A stretch of 12,571 nt of DNA, taken from positions 22,321-34,891 of the forward strand of contig PMMJ01000498.1 of NCBI GenBank assembly GCA_003162255.1. The letters are read 5' to 3'. Positions 6,252 to 12,571 of the stretch are shown piece by piece. Source of the stretch: Acidobacteriaceae bacterium (GTDB lineage: Bacteria; Acidobacteriota; Terriglobia; Terriglobales; Acidobacteriaceae). The translations under genes and the position numbers were made by a program. The notes under the pieces were generated by a model that saw nothing but the letters and a program-made list of their open reading frames with translations, made no database searches and was not told the origin of the DNA. The first letter of the stretch is position 1. Every line of letters starts with the position of its first letter.

Positions 6252-7064
6252 TTAGTGCTCATGATCATGGGGAGAATGACCGTGAAAGTGAGGGTGTGAG
6301 TGCATGATGCCGTCGTGGAAATGACGATGGGCGTGAATGAGGTTTGCTCTTAAGAGTAAGCCGGTGTTGGAGAGAATCTCCGATGGCGTCCCTTCGGCAA
6401 TCACGGCGCCGGCCTCAAGGACGAGAACGCGATCCGCAATGTCTTCGACAATTTCCAGTTGATGAGTCGCGGTGATCACGGTCTTCGCCGTGCCTTTCCA
6501 TTGTTGAATGAGATCTACGACCTGGCTCTGGCTCTTCGGATCGAGGGTCGCTGTCGGCTCATCGAGCAGCAGGACTTCGGGATCGAGGACAAGGACGGAA
6601 GCCAAGGCAACGCGCTTTTTCTCGCCAACCGAGAGGCGGTAGGGCGAGCGGTCCTTCAAATGCGAAATAGACATCACCCGGAGCGTCTCCTGCACTCGCC
6701 GGATCACGTCTTCCTTGCTCCATTGCAATTGCAAAGGAGCGTAGGCGACCTCGTCGAATACCGTCGGATTGAATAGTTGGATATCCGGATTCTGGAAGAC
6801 AAGGGCCACGCGCCGCCGGAAATTTAAAAAGAATTCGTCATGCTGAAGCTGTTTTTCGGTGAGCGCGTCCCCCTTGAATGTGACCGTGCCTGACGAGGGA
6901 AAATAGAGGGCATCCAAGATTCGCAACAGCGTCGACTTGCCGGAGCCATTGGCGCCAAGCAGCGCAATTCGATCGCCTTCCTCGATGTGGAGGGTGAGCC
7001 CACGGATCGCCGGGATTGCTTCGTAAGAGAAGCTGATGTTTTGCACTTCGAAAGTTGACGCCAA
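6252..7064 (-). CDS. cbiO: Cobalt/nickel ECF transporter ATPase CbiO with His-rich tail
   Basis: A 270-residue ABC ATPase that powers the ECF-type Co2+/Ni2+ importer on the cytoplasmic face. All nucleotide-binding motifs are present: Walker A GANGSGKST (37-45), Q-loop Q91, signature LSVGEKK (144-150; LSVGEKKR is common in this family, in place of LSGGQ), Walker B VLLLDEP with E169, and H-loop H201. Residues 244-270 form a tail with 12 His in 27 residues in mostly alternating pattern, suggesting metal binding. The start is a TTG (7062-7064): GGGAGG at 7075-7080 lies 10 bases upstream, inside the end of cbiQ, and the sequence from this codon matches the usual CbiO N-terminus. The gap to cbiQ is 7 bp, so the two are co-transcribed. 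Ni versus Co cannot be decided from the ATPase. Confidence 0.92.
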   Translation of the reverse strand: MASTFEVQNISFSYEAIPAIRGLTLHIEEGDRIALLGANGSGKSTLLRILDALYFPSSGTVTFKGDALTEKQLQHDEFFLNFRRRVALVFQNPDIQLFNPTVFDEVAYAPLQLQWSKEDVIRRVQETLRVMSISHLKDRSPYRLSVGEKKRVALASVLVLDPEVLLLDEPTATLDPKSQSQVVDLIQQWKGTAKTVITATHQLEIVEDIADRVLVLEAGAVIAEGTPSEILSNTGLLLRANLIHAHRHFHDGIMHSHPHFHGHSPHDHEH

Positions 7065-7071
7065 TTCTCGC

Positions 7072-7896
7072 TTACCTCCCCATCCACACGGCTACGCAGC
7101 CTGTAAAGAGGAACGCAGTCAGGCCGGCGTAATCGCGCGCTTTCAAACGGAAGTCGGTTAAGAGACGAACCTCTCCGCGAAAGCCACGCGACAACATGGC
7201 GAGATATACCTCCTGGCTGAGTTCGATGCTCTTACTCAGGAGCACCCCGGCGGTTCGGGCCGTCATTTTGCGGCGCTCCGAACCGCTCAATGTGCCAACC
7301 GTGCGGCTCTTTCTCGACTCGAACATCTGGTTGGCCGTCTCGATCAGCAAGAACACATAGCGATGCGTCATGGCCAGCATGATGACGATCTCGGCCGGAA
7401 TATGCAGCGAACGGAGCGCCTTCAGAATGTGAGTCCATGCCGTCGAAAGCACGAGCACTGTGGTCAGTGTAGCCGCGGTTTCCACCCGCAGGACCAGCAA
7501 GACGGCCGTGCGTACTCCTTGGACGGTGATGGTAAGGTGCAGCGTAGCGTACCGCAGAACAAAAAGTGGCACTCCGGGAGTAAGAAATAGGGCGGGCAGC
7601 GCGATCACGCCCGAGAATCCTAGAACCACTAGCCAGACGCGTTTTGCGAGGGACGCGGGGCTCACTCGGGATGCGACCGCGATCGCAATCGCGACGAGCA
7701 AAATGGCGGCAATGGCCTCAATCCGTCGGCAGAGGATGACCGAAATAACGAGAGCAAAGATTCCGAGGACGCGGACGCGAGGATCAAGTTGCTGCAGCAG
7801 GCCCGGTTGGGTTGCGGCATGTTCCGATTGCAGCGCTTTCGACACGGCTCGGGTAAAGCCTTGCAGCGTCGCTTCGAGGAAAGAATGCCGGCTCAT
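7072..7896 (-). CDS. cbiQ: Cobalt/nickel ECF transporter transmembrane T component CbiQ
   Basis: A 274-residue integral membrane protein with about five or six hydrophobic segments. It couples ATP hydrolysis in CbiO to substrate movement by CbiM. LDPRVRVLGIFALV (about 37-50) is the typical CbiQ entry into the first segment. Two cytoplasmic coupling-helix motifs are visible: ESRKSRTVG (about 191-199) and AMLSRGF (about 233-239), matching the paired Arg-Ser/Arg-Gly motifs by which T components grip the ATPases (family knowledge). Its ATG overlaps the cbiM stop as ATGA (7893-7896), a clear sign of translational coupling, and a modest AGGA sits about 10 bases upstream. The final codons carry the ribosome binding site of cbiO. 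Confidence 0.9.
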   Translation of the reverse strand: MSRHSFLEATLQGFTRAVSKALQSEHAATQPGLLQQLDPRVRVLGIFALVISVILCRRIEAIAAILLVAIAIAVASRVSPASLAKRVWLVVLGFSGVIALPALFLTPGVPLFVLRYATLHLTITVQGVRTAVLLVLRVETAATLTTVLVLSTAWTHILKALRSLHIPAEIVIMLAMTHRYVFLLIETANQMFESRKSRTVGTLSGSERRKMTARTAGVLLSKSIELSQEVYLAMLSRGFRGEVRLLTDFRLKARDYAGLTAFLFTGCVAVWMGR

Positions 7897-8993
7897 GGAT
7901 GTAGGTTCCTACCGGGCCATTTTCGGGCAGCCACTCTGGCGAGCAGCGAAGCCAGAACAAGGATGCCCACCCCGAACATTGCCGAGATCAAATAACCAAA
8001 CGCAGGACTCTTGATGAACCTCGGCGCATAGCCGGGGAAGGGCGCGGTCCACACGGTCGACAGCTTTTCGATTCCGGAAGGAACGGACGATGGGGGCGCA
8101 TGGTTCCCGGATGCGGCTCCGATCTGTTCGCGCGTGTGAGGATTCATCAAGTCGGCGGAAGACCATTCACCCCAGGCCGTGCCTGCCGCTAAGATGCCGA
8201 GGGGCGTGAACAACATCAGGCAAGCCACCACCCACCATAGTCGTCCTGGGGAAAATCGTCCTGGGGAAACTTCGCCGTTTGCGCCAGTGATCATCGTTCC
8301 GGGCGCCCGGGCAAAGGCGGTTACTCCTCGAAGCAGACTCAAATCGGCTCGCTGAAGATAGGACACCATGCCTGCCGAGATCACCGCCTCCGCCAGTCCG
8401 GCAAACGTCAGGTGTCCGATCATCATGGCTGGAATGGCCACATGCAACGGATATGGCGCGTAGAGCGGCATGCCGCTGGCGTCATGAAGAAGCATAGGCT
8501 GAATTCCGAGCTCAACGGCAGTGACCAAGGCTGACGCATTGATGGCAACATAGCCGGCAACCGCTGCCGCTACTATTCTCCGGTGAGAATTTAGTTCCGA
8601 GTTCGCCGCGATGATACGGTACACGGCGTAGGCGGTAAAAGATCCAACGATGGCCATGTTGAAGCAATTCGCTCCCAGCGTGGTGATTCCTCCGTCGCCG
8701 AAGAACAATGCCTGAATGGCGAGAGCGATCGAAATGGCGAGAATTGAAGCCCAGGGGCCGAGCACGATGGCGGCGATGCCAACGCCAACCGCGTGACCGG
8801 TGGTTCCACCGGGCAGTGGCACATTGAACATCATGACCACAAAGCTGAATGCCGCGAACACCGAGATCAGCGGGATCGCGCGCGTGGCAAGAAGCTGCTT
8901 GACGCGCTTCAGCGCCGCATACCAGCCCGTCGCTGCGAACAGATAAAAGGTGGCGCAGGTCGACGGGCTGAGGTAACCATCAGGAATGTGCAT
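7893..8993 (-). CDS. cbiM: Cobalt/nickel ECF substrate-binding component CbiM fused to a PDGLE (CbiN-like) domain
   Basis: A 366-residue integral membrane protein. The start MHIPDGYLSP is diagnostic: in CbiM/NikM the N-terminal amine, His2 and an internal His coordinate the metal; here the internal His is H67 in PGGTTGHAVG. Residues 1 to about 212 form the CbiM core with about seven membrane segments, including FFGDGGITTLGANCFNMA (98-115). After a linker, residues about 250-355 match the PDGLE domain that takes the place of separate CbiN/NikN/NikL subunits: WGEWSSADL (274-282), PGYAPRF and a last membrane segment. No separate cbiN is present, consistent with the fusion. The linker carries a 15-bp in-frame duplication. 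It heads the cbiMQO unit; no ribosome binding site sits at the usual distance (GAGGAG is 27 bases away). Co2+ or Ni2+ is the substrate. Confidence 0.92.
   Translation of the reverse strand: MHIPDGYLSPSTCATFYLFAATGWYAALKRVKQLLATRAIPLISVFAAFSFVVMMFNVPLPGGTTGHAVGVGIAAIVLGPWASILAISIALAIQALFFGDGGITTLGANCFNMAIVGSFTAYAVYRIIAANSELNSHRRIVAAAVAGYVAINASALVTAVELGIQPMLLHDASGMPLYAPYPLHVAIPAMMIGHLTFAGLAEAVISAGMVSYLQRADLSLLRGVTAFARAPGTMITGANGEVSPGRFSPGRLWWVVACLMLFTPLGILAAGTAWGEWSSADLMNPHTREQIGAASGNHAPPSSVPSGIEKLSTVWTAPFPGYAPRFIKSPAFGYLISAMFGVGILVLASLLARVAARKWPGRNLHP
8241..8270. repeat. 15-bp tandem duplication inside cbiM
   Basis: TCGTCCTGGGGAAAA is followed directly by TCGTCCTGGGGAAAC, 14 of 15 bases identical. 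In the protein it doubles Ser-Pro-Gly-Arg-(Phe/Leu) at residues 243-252, exactly in the linker between the CbiM core and the PDGLE domain, and keeps the frame. Confidence 0.85.
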
Positions 8994-9212
8994 GATCTGG
9001 TCAATTTCTACCGGGTTTTGCTCCTCGGGCGCAAGGTGATTCCAACGGTGGTGTGGGCGACTGGGGCGAATTTAGAGTTGCTGTGTGACCACAGGCAGCT
9101 GCCGAGCTGCGTTCGGCTTGGACCCTTCGACCTCCCCCTCGGCTTCGCTCGGGGCTTCGGCAAAACGGGCAGGCTTGCGAGGGCGCCCATCCCCACACCA
9201 GCCGATCCTACT
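8994..9212 (-). other. GC-rich hairpin-bearing spacer between receptor gene and cbiM
   Basis: 219 bp without a gene. It holds CTGTG-TGAC-CACAG (9081-9094) directly followed by GCAGCT-GCCG-AGCTGC (9095-9110), the latter overlapping an alternative stem GCCGA/TCGGC (9101-9117), then a stretch at 9118-9190 rich in GGCTTCG and CCTTCG words that reads like an acidobacterial intergenic repeat. I found no B12-box or other cobalamin riboswitch core and no NikR-type GTATGA/TCATAC palindrome. The adjoining mutually exclusive stems could act as an attenuator or terminator between receptor and cbiM, but no T-run is present. Confidence 0.45.
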
Positions 9213-11525
9213 CTAGAAGCTGGTTGTCAGGCGGAGGGCAACGCTTCGTGATGGGCCGATGGCGTTGCCGGAGAAGAGACCGCCGAAGTCGATGACATTC
9301 AAAACGTTGGTCAGGTTCTGTCCGTCGATCTGAAGCCGAATTTGCGCATGGTCCGACTTGTAAACATCCGCACCCGCCGAGGCATTTACTTGGAACGAAG
9401 GATCGATGCGGCCGCGGGCAAAGTTGATGCGATTCAGCATCTGCTGGCCGTATTCGGCGAGAACCTCGGATGGGTTGCCGTCGAACTCGAAGGGGAGCCC
9501 GGTGTCGTATTGAATTCCGCCCGCGATCCAGAGGCGTGGTTTGACCTGATAGCGAAGACGCCCGCGAACGGTGTTGCGCTGATCCTGCGAATCGGGGAAG
9601 TGGCCGGTGAGCGCTTCCGCGGCTGTGGCGGCGTCCCCTAGAAACAGGCCGCCGGTCACCGGAGCCCACGCTTGGCCGACAGTATACGAATAGCTCAGGA
9701 ATCCCGAAAAGCGCCGCCAGTCGGGGAGATCGAGTTTCGCTTCCGCACCATAGATGATGGATTTCCGGAATGCAATCGGGAAGCTGATCGTCGTGTTGTC
9801 GATCTGATCGTCATCCGCATAGTTGGATACGAGCCGCCGGAAATAGTTGGCGTCCAGCCTGACCTTCCCGGCGAATACCTTGGTCAAGCCCGCTTCGTAG
9901 TAGTTTCCTTCAGAGGGCTCGACCGGCAGCCGCAGAAAATTCGTTGGGCTGATGGATTCGACTGCGACTGAACTCGAAAGCAGGATGTTTTCGAAAGACG
10001 GAGTCTGAAAAACCCGGTCGTAGGAGAAATGCAAGACCAGGTCGGCGGAAGGGAAGTAGCGCGAAATCGCAAAGCGTGGATCCAGCGCTTGCCGGTTCAA
10101 CAAAAGCTGATAGTGGTCCCAGCGCAACCCGGCGTTGATGGTCCAGTTCTTTAGGCGGACCTGGTCCTGCACGAATGCGGATTGCTCGAGATCGGGCCGG
10201 TTTCCCAGGAAGCCAAAGGTCAGAGGCGTGGTGGAATCAAACTGAGTTGGATCGGTGATGATGTAACTGAGATTCTCGTTCAGAAATATGTTGTCCGACT
10301 CGACTCCAAACTTAAATTCGTTCCGGCCGCGATCGACGGTTGCGATGCCTTTGAAATATCCTTCACGAAAAAAGTTGTGCTGAAAGACTTCGATGGGAGT
10401 CGATTCTGCGTTGGAGTTGAAATCGTTCGCATTGTCGCGAACCATCGCGCGAAAATCAGCGACCGCCTGGGACGAAAAAGTGTGCTGGTAGGAGGCGCTT
10501 CCCATCGTCTCAATGTTGTCGGCAGTTTGGCGCTGGCCCGCGGCCTGCTGCACCTGTTCGTTCGGAATGTCGTAGCGCGAGAGCTCATGGCGAACGATAA
10601 GGCGCAAACGATCCTTCGGCGTCAGGTCCCGCTCGTAATTGGCCGAAAAATCTCCCAGCGTACCGGTATTCGCGAAGTTTTGCGGAACCACCGGATTTAA
10701 GTAATGGTCGGTCATACTGCCGCTGGCGCTGGCGCCGAAGGTGTTCCTATCCCAGACGTACTGGCCCTGCGCCGTCGCTCCAGCCGTATCGAAGCTGCCG
10801 CCGGAAAGTGCGATCTGGCCGTGGAAACCCGGTTGTGAATCCTGCAGCGTATTCACCTCGACCACGCCGCCCATTTTCCGGCCATATTCCGCGGGAATGC
10901 CCGCAGTGTAGATGCTCAACGATTGCACATCGTCGCCGTCAATCGCAGCCCCGAAGCTGGGCGAGCGATTGTCCGTCAGAGGAATGCCATCGACCACAAA
11001 CTGGGTCTGATACTCCGAGCCCCGCGGGTGCACGACGGCGTTGCCTTCATAGAGCCAACCCGGCTGCGAATTCACCAGGTCCTGCAAGGAACGGCCCGGA
11101 ATCGAGCTCAGCCGGTTTTGGATGAGGTCGGAGGCTATCTGGCTAACCGAGCCAGCTTGATCGGGGTCGATCAATGTGTCCGTCGCAGTGACGGTTACGG
11201 ATTCATTTACCGCAGACAGTTTGAGTTGGATGGTGTATTCGACCGGGATCGTGGAATGAATTTCGACAACCTCGGAAGGGGCTACAAAGCCAGGCTGCCT
11301 TATTTCGAGCTGATAGATGCCGTAAGGCAGGCGCTGCACGTTCAGGTTGCCCTGTTCGCTGGTGGCAAGAGTATTTCGATACCGGTTCGCCTGGCTGACG
11401 ATCTGAACCGTCGTTTTCACGCCAAGACCGGCCGGATCGGTCACTCTGAGGCGCAGTTCGCCGCTATTACTCTGGCCAAAGAGCGGCACGGCGCAGAAGA
11501 CGAGAATGGCGGCAAATCTCTTCAT
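9213..11525 (-). CDS. TonB-dependent outer-membrane receptor with N-terminal carboxypeptidase-regulatory-like domain
   Basis: A 770-residue outer-membrane protein. Residues 1-18 are a signal peptide (MKRFAAILVFCAVPLFGQ). Residues about 21-103 resemble a carboxypeptidase-regulatory-like beta-sandwich (ELRLRVTDPAG, LPYGIYQLEI, QPGF). ESVTVTATDTL (108-118) is a TonB-box-like stretch leading into the plug domain: VHPRGSEYQTQFVVDGIPL (165-183), and YTAGIPAEYGRKMGGVVEVN (206-225). The rest is a beta-barrel ending SVALRLTTSF with a terminal Phe, the outer-membrane assembly signal. It takes up a scarce ligand using TonB energy. It is shorter than the 1,000-plus residue Oar-like receptors common in Acidobacteria, closer to cobalamin or siderophore receptors plus one extra domain. 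It lies 219 bp upstream of cbiM on the same strand, suggesting a metal or metal-chelate ligand, which is inference. No ribosome binding site is evident at the ATG. Confidence 0.9.
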   Translation of the reverse strand: MKRFAAILVFCAVPLFGQSNSGELRLRVTDPAGLGVKTTVQIVSQANRYRNTLATSEQGNLNVQRLPYGIYQLEIRQPGFVAPSEVVEIHSTIPVEYTIQLKLSAVNESVTVTATDTLIDPDQAGSVSQIASDLIQNRLSSIPGRSLQDLVNSQPGWLYEGNAVVHPRGSEYQTQFVVDGIPLTDNRSPSFGAAIDGDDVQSLSIYTAGIPAEYGRKMGGVVEVNTLQDSQPGFHGQIALSGGSFDTAGATAQGQYVWDRNTFGASASGSMTDHYLNPVVPQNFANTGTLGDFSANYERDLTPKDRLRLIVRHELSRYDIPNEQVQQAAGQRQTADNIETMGSASYQHTFSSQAVADFRAMVRDNANDFNSNAESTPIEVFQHNFFREGYFKGIATVDRGRNEFKFGVESDNIFLNENLSYIITDPTQFDSTTPLTFGFLGNRPDLEQSAFVQDQVRLKNWTINAGLRWDHYQLLLNRQALDPRFAISRYFPSADLVLHFSYDRVFQTPSFENILLSSSVAVESISPTNFLRLPVEPSEGNYYEAGLTKVFAGKVRLDANYFRRLVSNYADDDQIDNTTISFPIAFRKSIIYGAEAKLDLPDWRRFSGFLSYSYTVGQAWAPVTGGLFLGDAATAAEALTGHFPDSQDQRNTVRGRLRYQVKPRLWIAGGIQYDTGLPFEFDGNPSEVLAEYGQQMLNRINFARGRIDPSFQVNASAGADVYKSDHAQIRLQIDGQNLTNVLNVIDFGGLFSGNAIGPSRSVALRLTTSF

Positions 11526-11814
11526 GAAGAATTGGCTTTTCTAGTTTAGCGGTTGTCCGAGCGCGGGTTAACCAGCCTTTCCTGCTGCGATGGTTACGTT
11601 CGGGAGGAGCAACGCGCCCCTTTTCCCGCCTCTCTACTTGAAGATGGGTTAGCTCGCCGTTTCAGGCCGCGGCGGCAGATGTGCGCAAATTTTCACAAAT
11701 CCATAATCCAGCCTTAACATTCCTGGTTTATTACTTCGGAGTTCCCACCTCTTATTCACACTAGTAGTTTGACCGTCGTCAACTGAAACGATCTTAGTCT
11801 TGGAGGATCACCGT
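11526..11814. promoter_or_regulatory. Divergent promoter region between the receptor and the propeller gene
   Basis: 289 bp that should hold promoters for both genes. Toward the propeller gene, TTGACC (11769-11774) is a good -35-like box, but the expected -10 place (11792-11797, TCTTAG) matches poorly. TTGAC-CGTC-GTCAA (11769-11782) is a perfect 5-bp inverted repeat covering that box, so it may be an operator. Toward the receptor, I could not pick out clear boxes. Other visible palindromes are GGTTAACC (11566-11573) and a TGTG-N10-CACA (11680-11697). No cobalamin riboswitch core was seen on the receptor side. Confidence 0.4.
11802..11806 (+). promoter_or_regulatory. Strong ribosome binding site of the propeller gene
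   Basis: GGAGG lies 8 bases before the ATG at 11815, fixing that start. It is the clearest ribosome binding site in the window. Confidence 0.75.
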
Positions 11815-12571
11815 ATGAAGATCACGAGTTTCCTTCGCGGCGCGGGGTTCACCGCCATTCTCGCCGTGACCAGCTTCGCGTCTGCTCAAATTCTACCGAC
11901 CGGTGCAACCATCACACCGAGCGCGGCCCCGGGTTCGGTATTTGTGCCTTTGACAACTTCATTGCCGGACTTTCCGGTGTATACGCCGGATGGCGCCGAG
12001 ACCACGGCCATTAGCCCGGATGGCAAAACTCTGCTGATCCTGACCAGCGGCTACAACCTGATGGAGAACTCCAGCGGCAACTACACCGGGACGGATTCCG
12101 GTGAGTTTGTTTTCGTGTATGACATCTCCACGCCCAATACGCCGGTGCAGACGCAGGTCGTCTTTCTGTCGGACTACGCTGAGACCTTCGACGGCATCGT
12201 GTGGGCGCCGAATGGTTCGGCATTCTATGTCGGCGGTGGAGGCGATGACGTTGTGCACACGTTCACGCTGCAAAGCGGACAGTGGGCCGAATCCGGCACG
12301 CCGATCAAACTCGGCCATTCGGGCGATCTGATGTCAAAAGAGACTGAGACCGGCCCGACGACTGCGATGCTCGGCATCACCGCCGACGGCAATACGCTCT
12401 TCGTAGCCAACCACGAAACCGATTCCGTGACCTCCGTTGACCTTGTACATGGAGCGGTTCTCCAAGAGTACGATCTTCGCCCCGGCATCATCAATCCCGC
12501 ACAAACAGGCGTTCCGGGCGGAGAGTTCCCCTATGGAGTCGCCGTCGCGGGCAGCAACACGGTTTACGTTT
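11815..12571 (+). CDS. Secreted YncE-type beta-propeller protein, N-terminal part (runs off window end)
   Basis: The frame is open from 11815 to the window end (252 codons seen). It begins with a signal peptide (MKITSFLRGAGF..., likely cut after ASA at residue 24), so it is exported to the periplasm or beyond. The mature part shows repeated propeller-blade motifs: AISPDGKTLLILTSGYN (about 65-81), FVFVYDIS, GIVWAPNGSAFYVGGG (about 129-144), GITADGNTLFVANHETDSV (about 187-205), and GGEFPYGVAVAGSNTVYV at the edge. These fit the YncE/YVTN seven-bladed propellers. The N-terminal wording (LPTGATITPSAAPGS, then LTSGYN and KLGHSG) recalls acidobacterial proteins in which this propeller is fused to an alkaline-phosphatase-like domain; whether that second domain is present lies outside the window. 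It is divergent from the receptor gene. Confidence 0.82.
   Translation, partial: MKITSFLRGAGFTAILAVTSFASAQILPTGATITPSAAPGSVFVPLTTSLPDFPVYTPDGAETTAISPDGKTLLILTSGYNLMENSSGNYTGTDSGEFVFVYDISTPNTPVQTQVVFLSDYAETFDGIVWAPNGSAFYVGGGGDDVVHTFTLQSGQWAESGTPIKLGHSGDLMSKETETGPTTAMLGITADGNTLFVANHETDSVTSVDLVHGAVLQEYDLRPGIINPAQTGVPGGEFPYGVAVAGSNTVYV

Noticed and set aside
8994..9212. Cobalamin or NiCo riboswitch before cbiM
   Set aside because: Read on the minus strand, I could not find the B12 box or the conserved GCCACTG-type core, nor a paired four-helix Ni/Co layout. A covariance-model search would settle it.
8793..9251. 152-codon plus-strand frame across the start of cbiM and the spacer
   Set aside because: It is antisense to the strongly supported CbiM N-terminus and to the receptor C-terminus; low-complexity product from GC-rich sequence.
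9213..11525. Calling the receptor BtuB (cobalamin) outright
   Set aside because: Length and neighbourhood are compatible, but the carboxypeptidase-regulatory-like domain is not typical of BtuB and no cobalamin riboswitch or BtuCDF genes are present.
11680..11697. CRP/FNR-type site TGTG-N10-CACA
   Set aside because: Spacing is two bases longer than the standard TGTGA-N6-TCACA site and the flanking bases do not fit; likely chance.
11526..11814. Cobalamin riboswitch in the leader of the receptor gene
   Set aside because: The minus strand has GGCGGGAAAAGGGGCGCG-like sequence that superficially recalls parts of the motif, but the ordered core elements are missing.

Overview
The window looks like a chromosomal segment of an acidobacterium (Terriglobia type, of the Koribacter/Sulfotelmatobacter kind). 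This is inferred from gene content and intergenic style, not from a database search. The pointers are: a TonB-dependent receptor with an N-terminal carboxypeptidase-regulatory-like domain; a secreted YncE-type propeller resembling the acidobacterial YncE/alkaline-phosphatase fusions; a small HExxH metallopeptidase preceded by a poly-acidic protein; moderately high GC; and intergenic palindromic repeats of the 'cggctaaagccg / cggctgaagccg' type.

Layout. 1-39 (-): the 5' part of a tRNA-Leu(GAG), cut by the window edge, with a candidate promoter at 74-102. 103-479: no gene I can support, one perfect hairpin. 480-2729 (+): APC-family permease with a C-terminal UspA-like cytoplasmic domain. 2772-3366 (-): two overlapping small genes, a poly-Asp/Glu protein followed by a zincin-like metallopeptidase. 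3511-3610: repeat copy 1, forming the immediate upstream region of a CDF metal transporter (3617-4585, +). 4699-6147 (+): PepD-type aminoacyl-histidine dipeptidase. 6157-6251: repeat copy 2, between the convergent ends of pepD and cbiO. 6252-8993 (-): a tight cobalt/nickel ECF importer operon cbiM(PDGLE)-cbiQ-cbiO (read right to left), with a 4-bp overlap and a 7-bp gap. 9213-11525 (-): a TonB-dependent outer-membrane receptor directly upstream on the same strand, separated by 219 bp of GC-rich, hairpin-bearing sequence. 11815 to the window end (+): start of a secreted beta-propeller protein, divergent from the receptor.

How the genes fit together. The coherent unit is receptor -> CbiM/Q/O. 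The receptor could move a scarce ligand across the outer membrane; CbiM with its fused PDGLE domain would bind Co2+/Ni2+ at the inner membrane; CbiQ would couple this to the ATPase CbiO, which ends in a strikingly His-rich tail. A CDF exporter lies nearby but is a separate transcription unit. The permease and dipeptidase suggest amino-acid and peptide use but show no operon link to each other. I found no phage, IS, CRISPR or defence genes. The most unusual items are the receptor-CbiMQO arrangement with the His-rich ATPase tail, the coupled acidic protein/metallopeptidase pair, and the two-hairpin repeat whose copies show a compensatory base-pair change.
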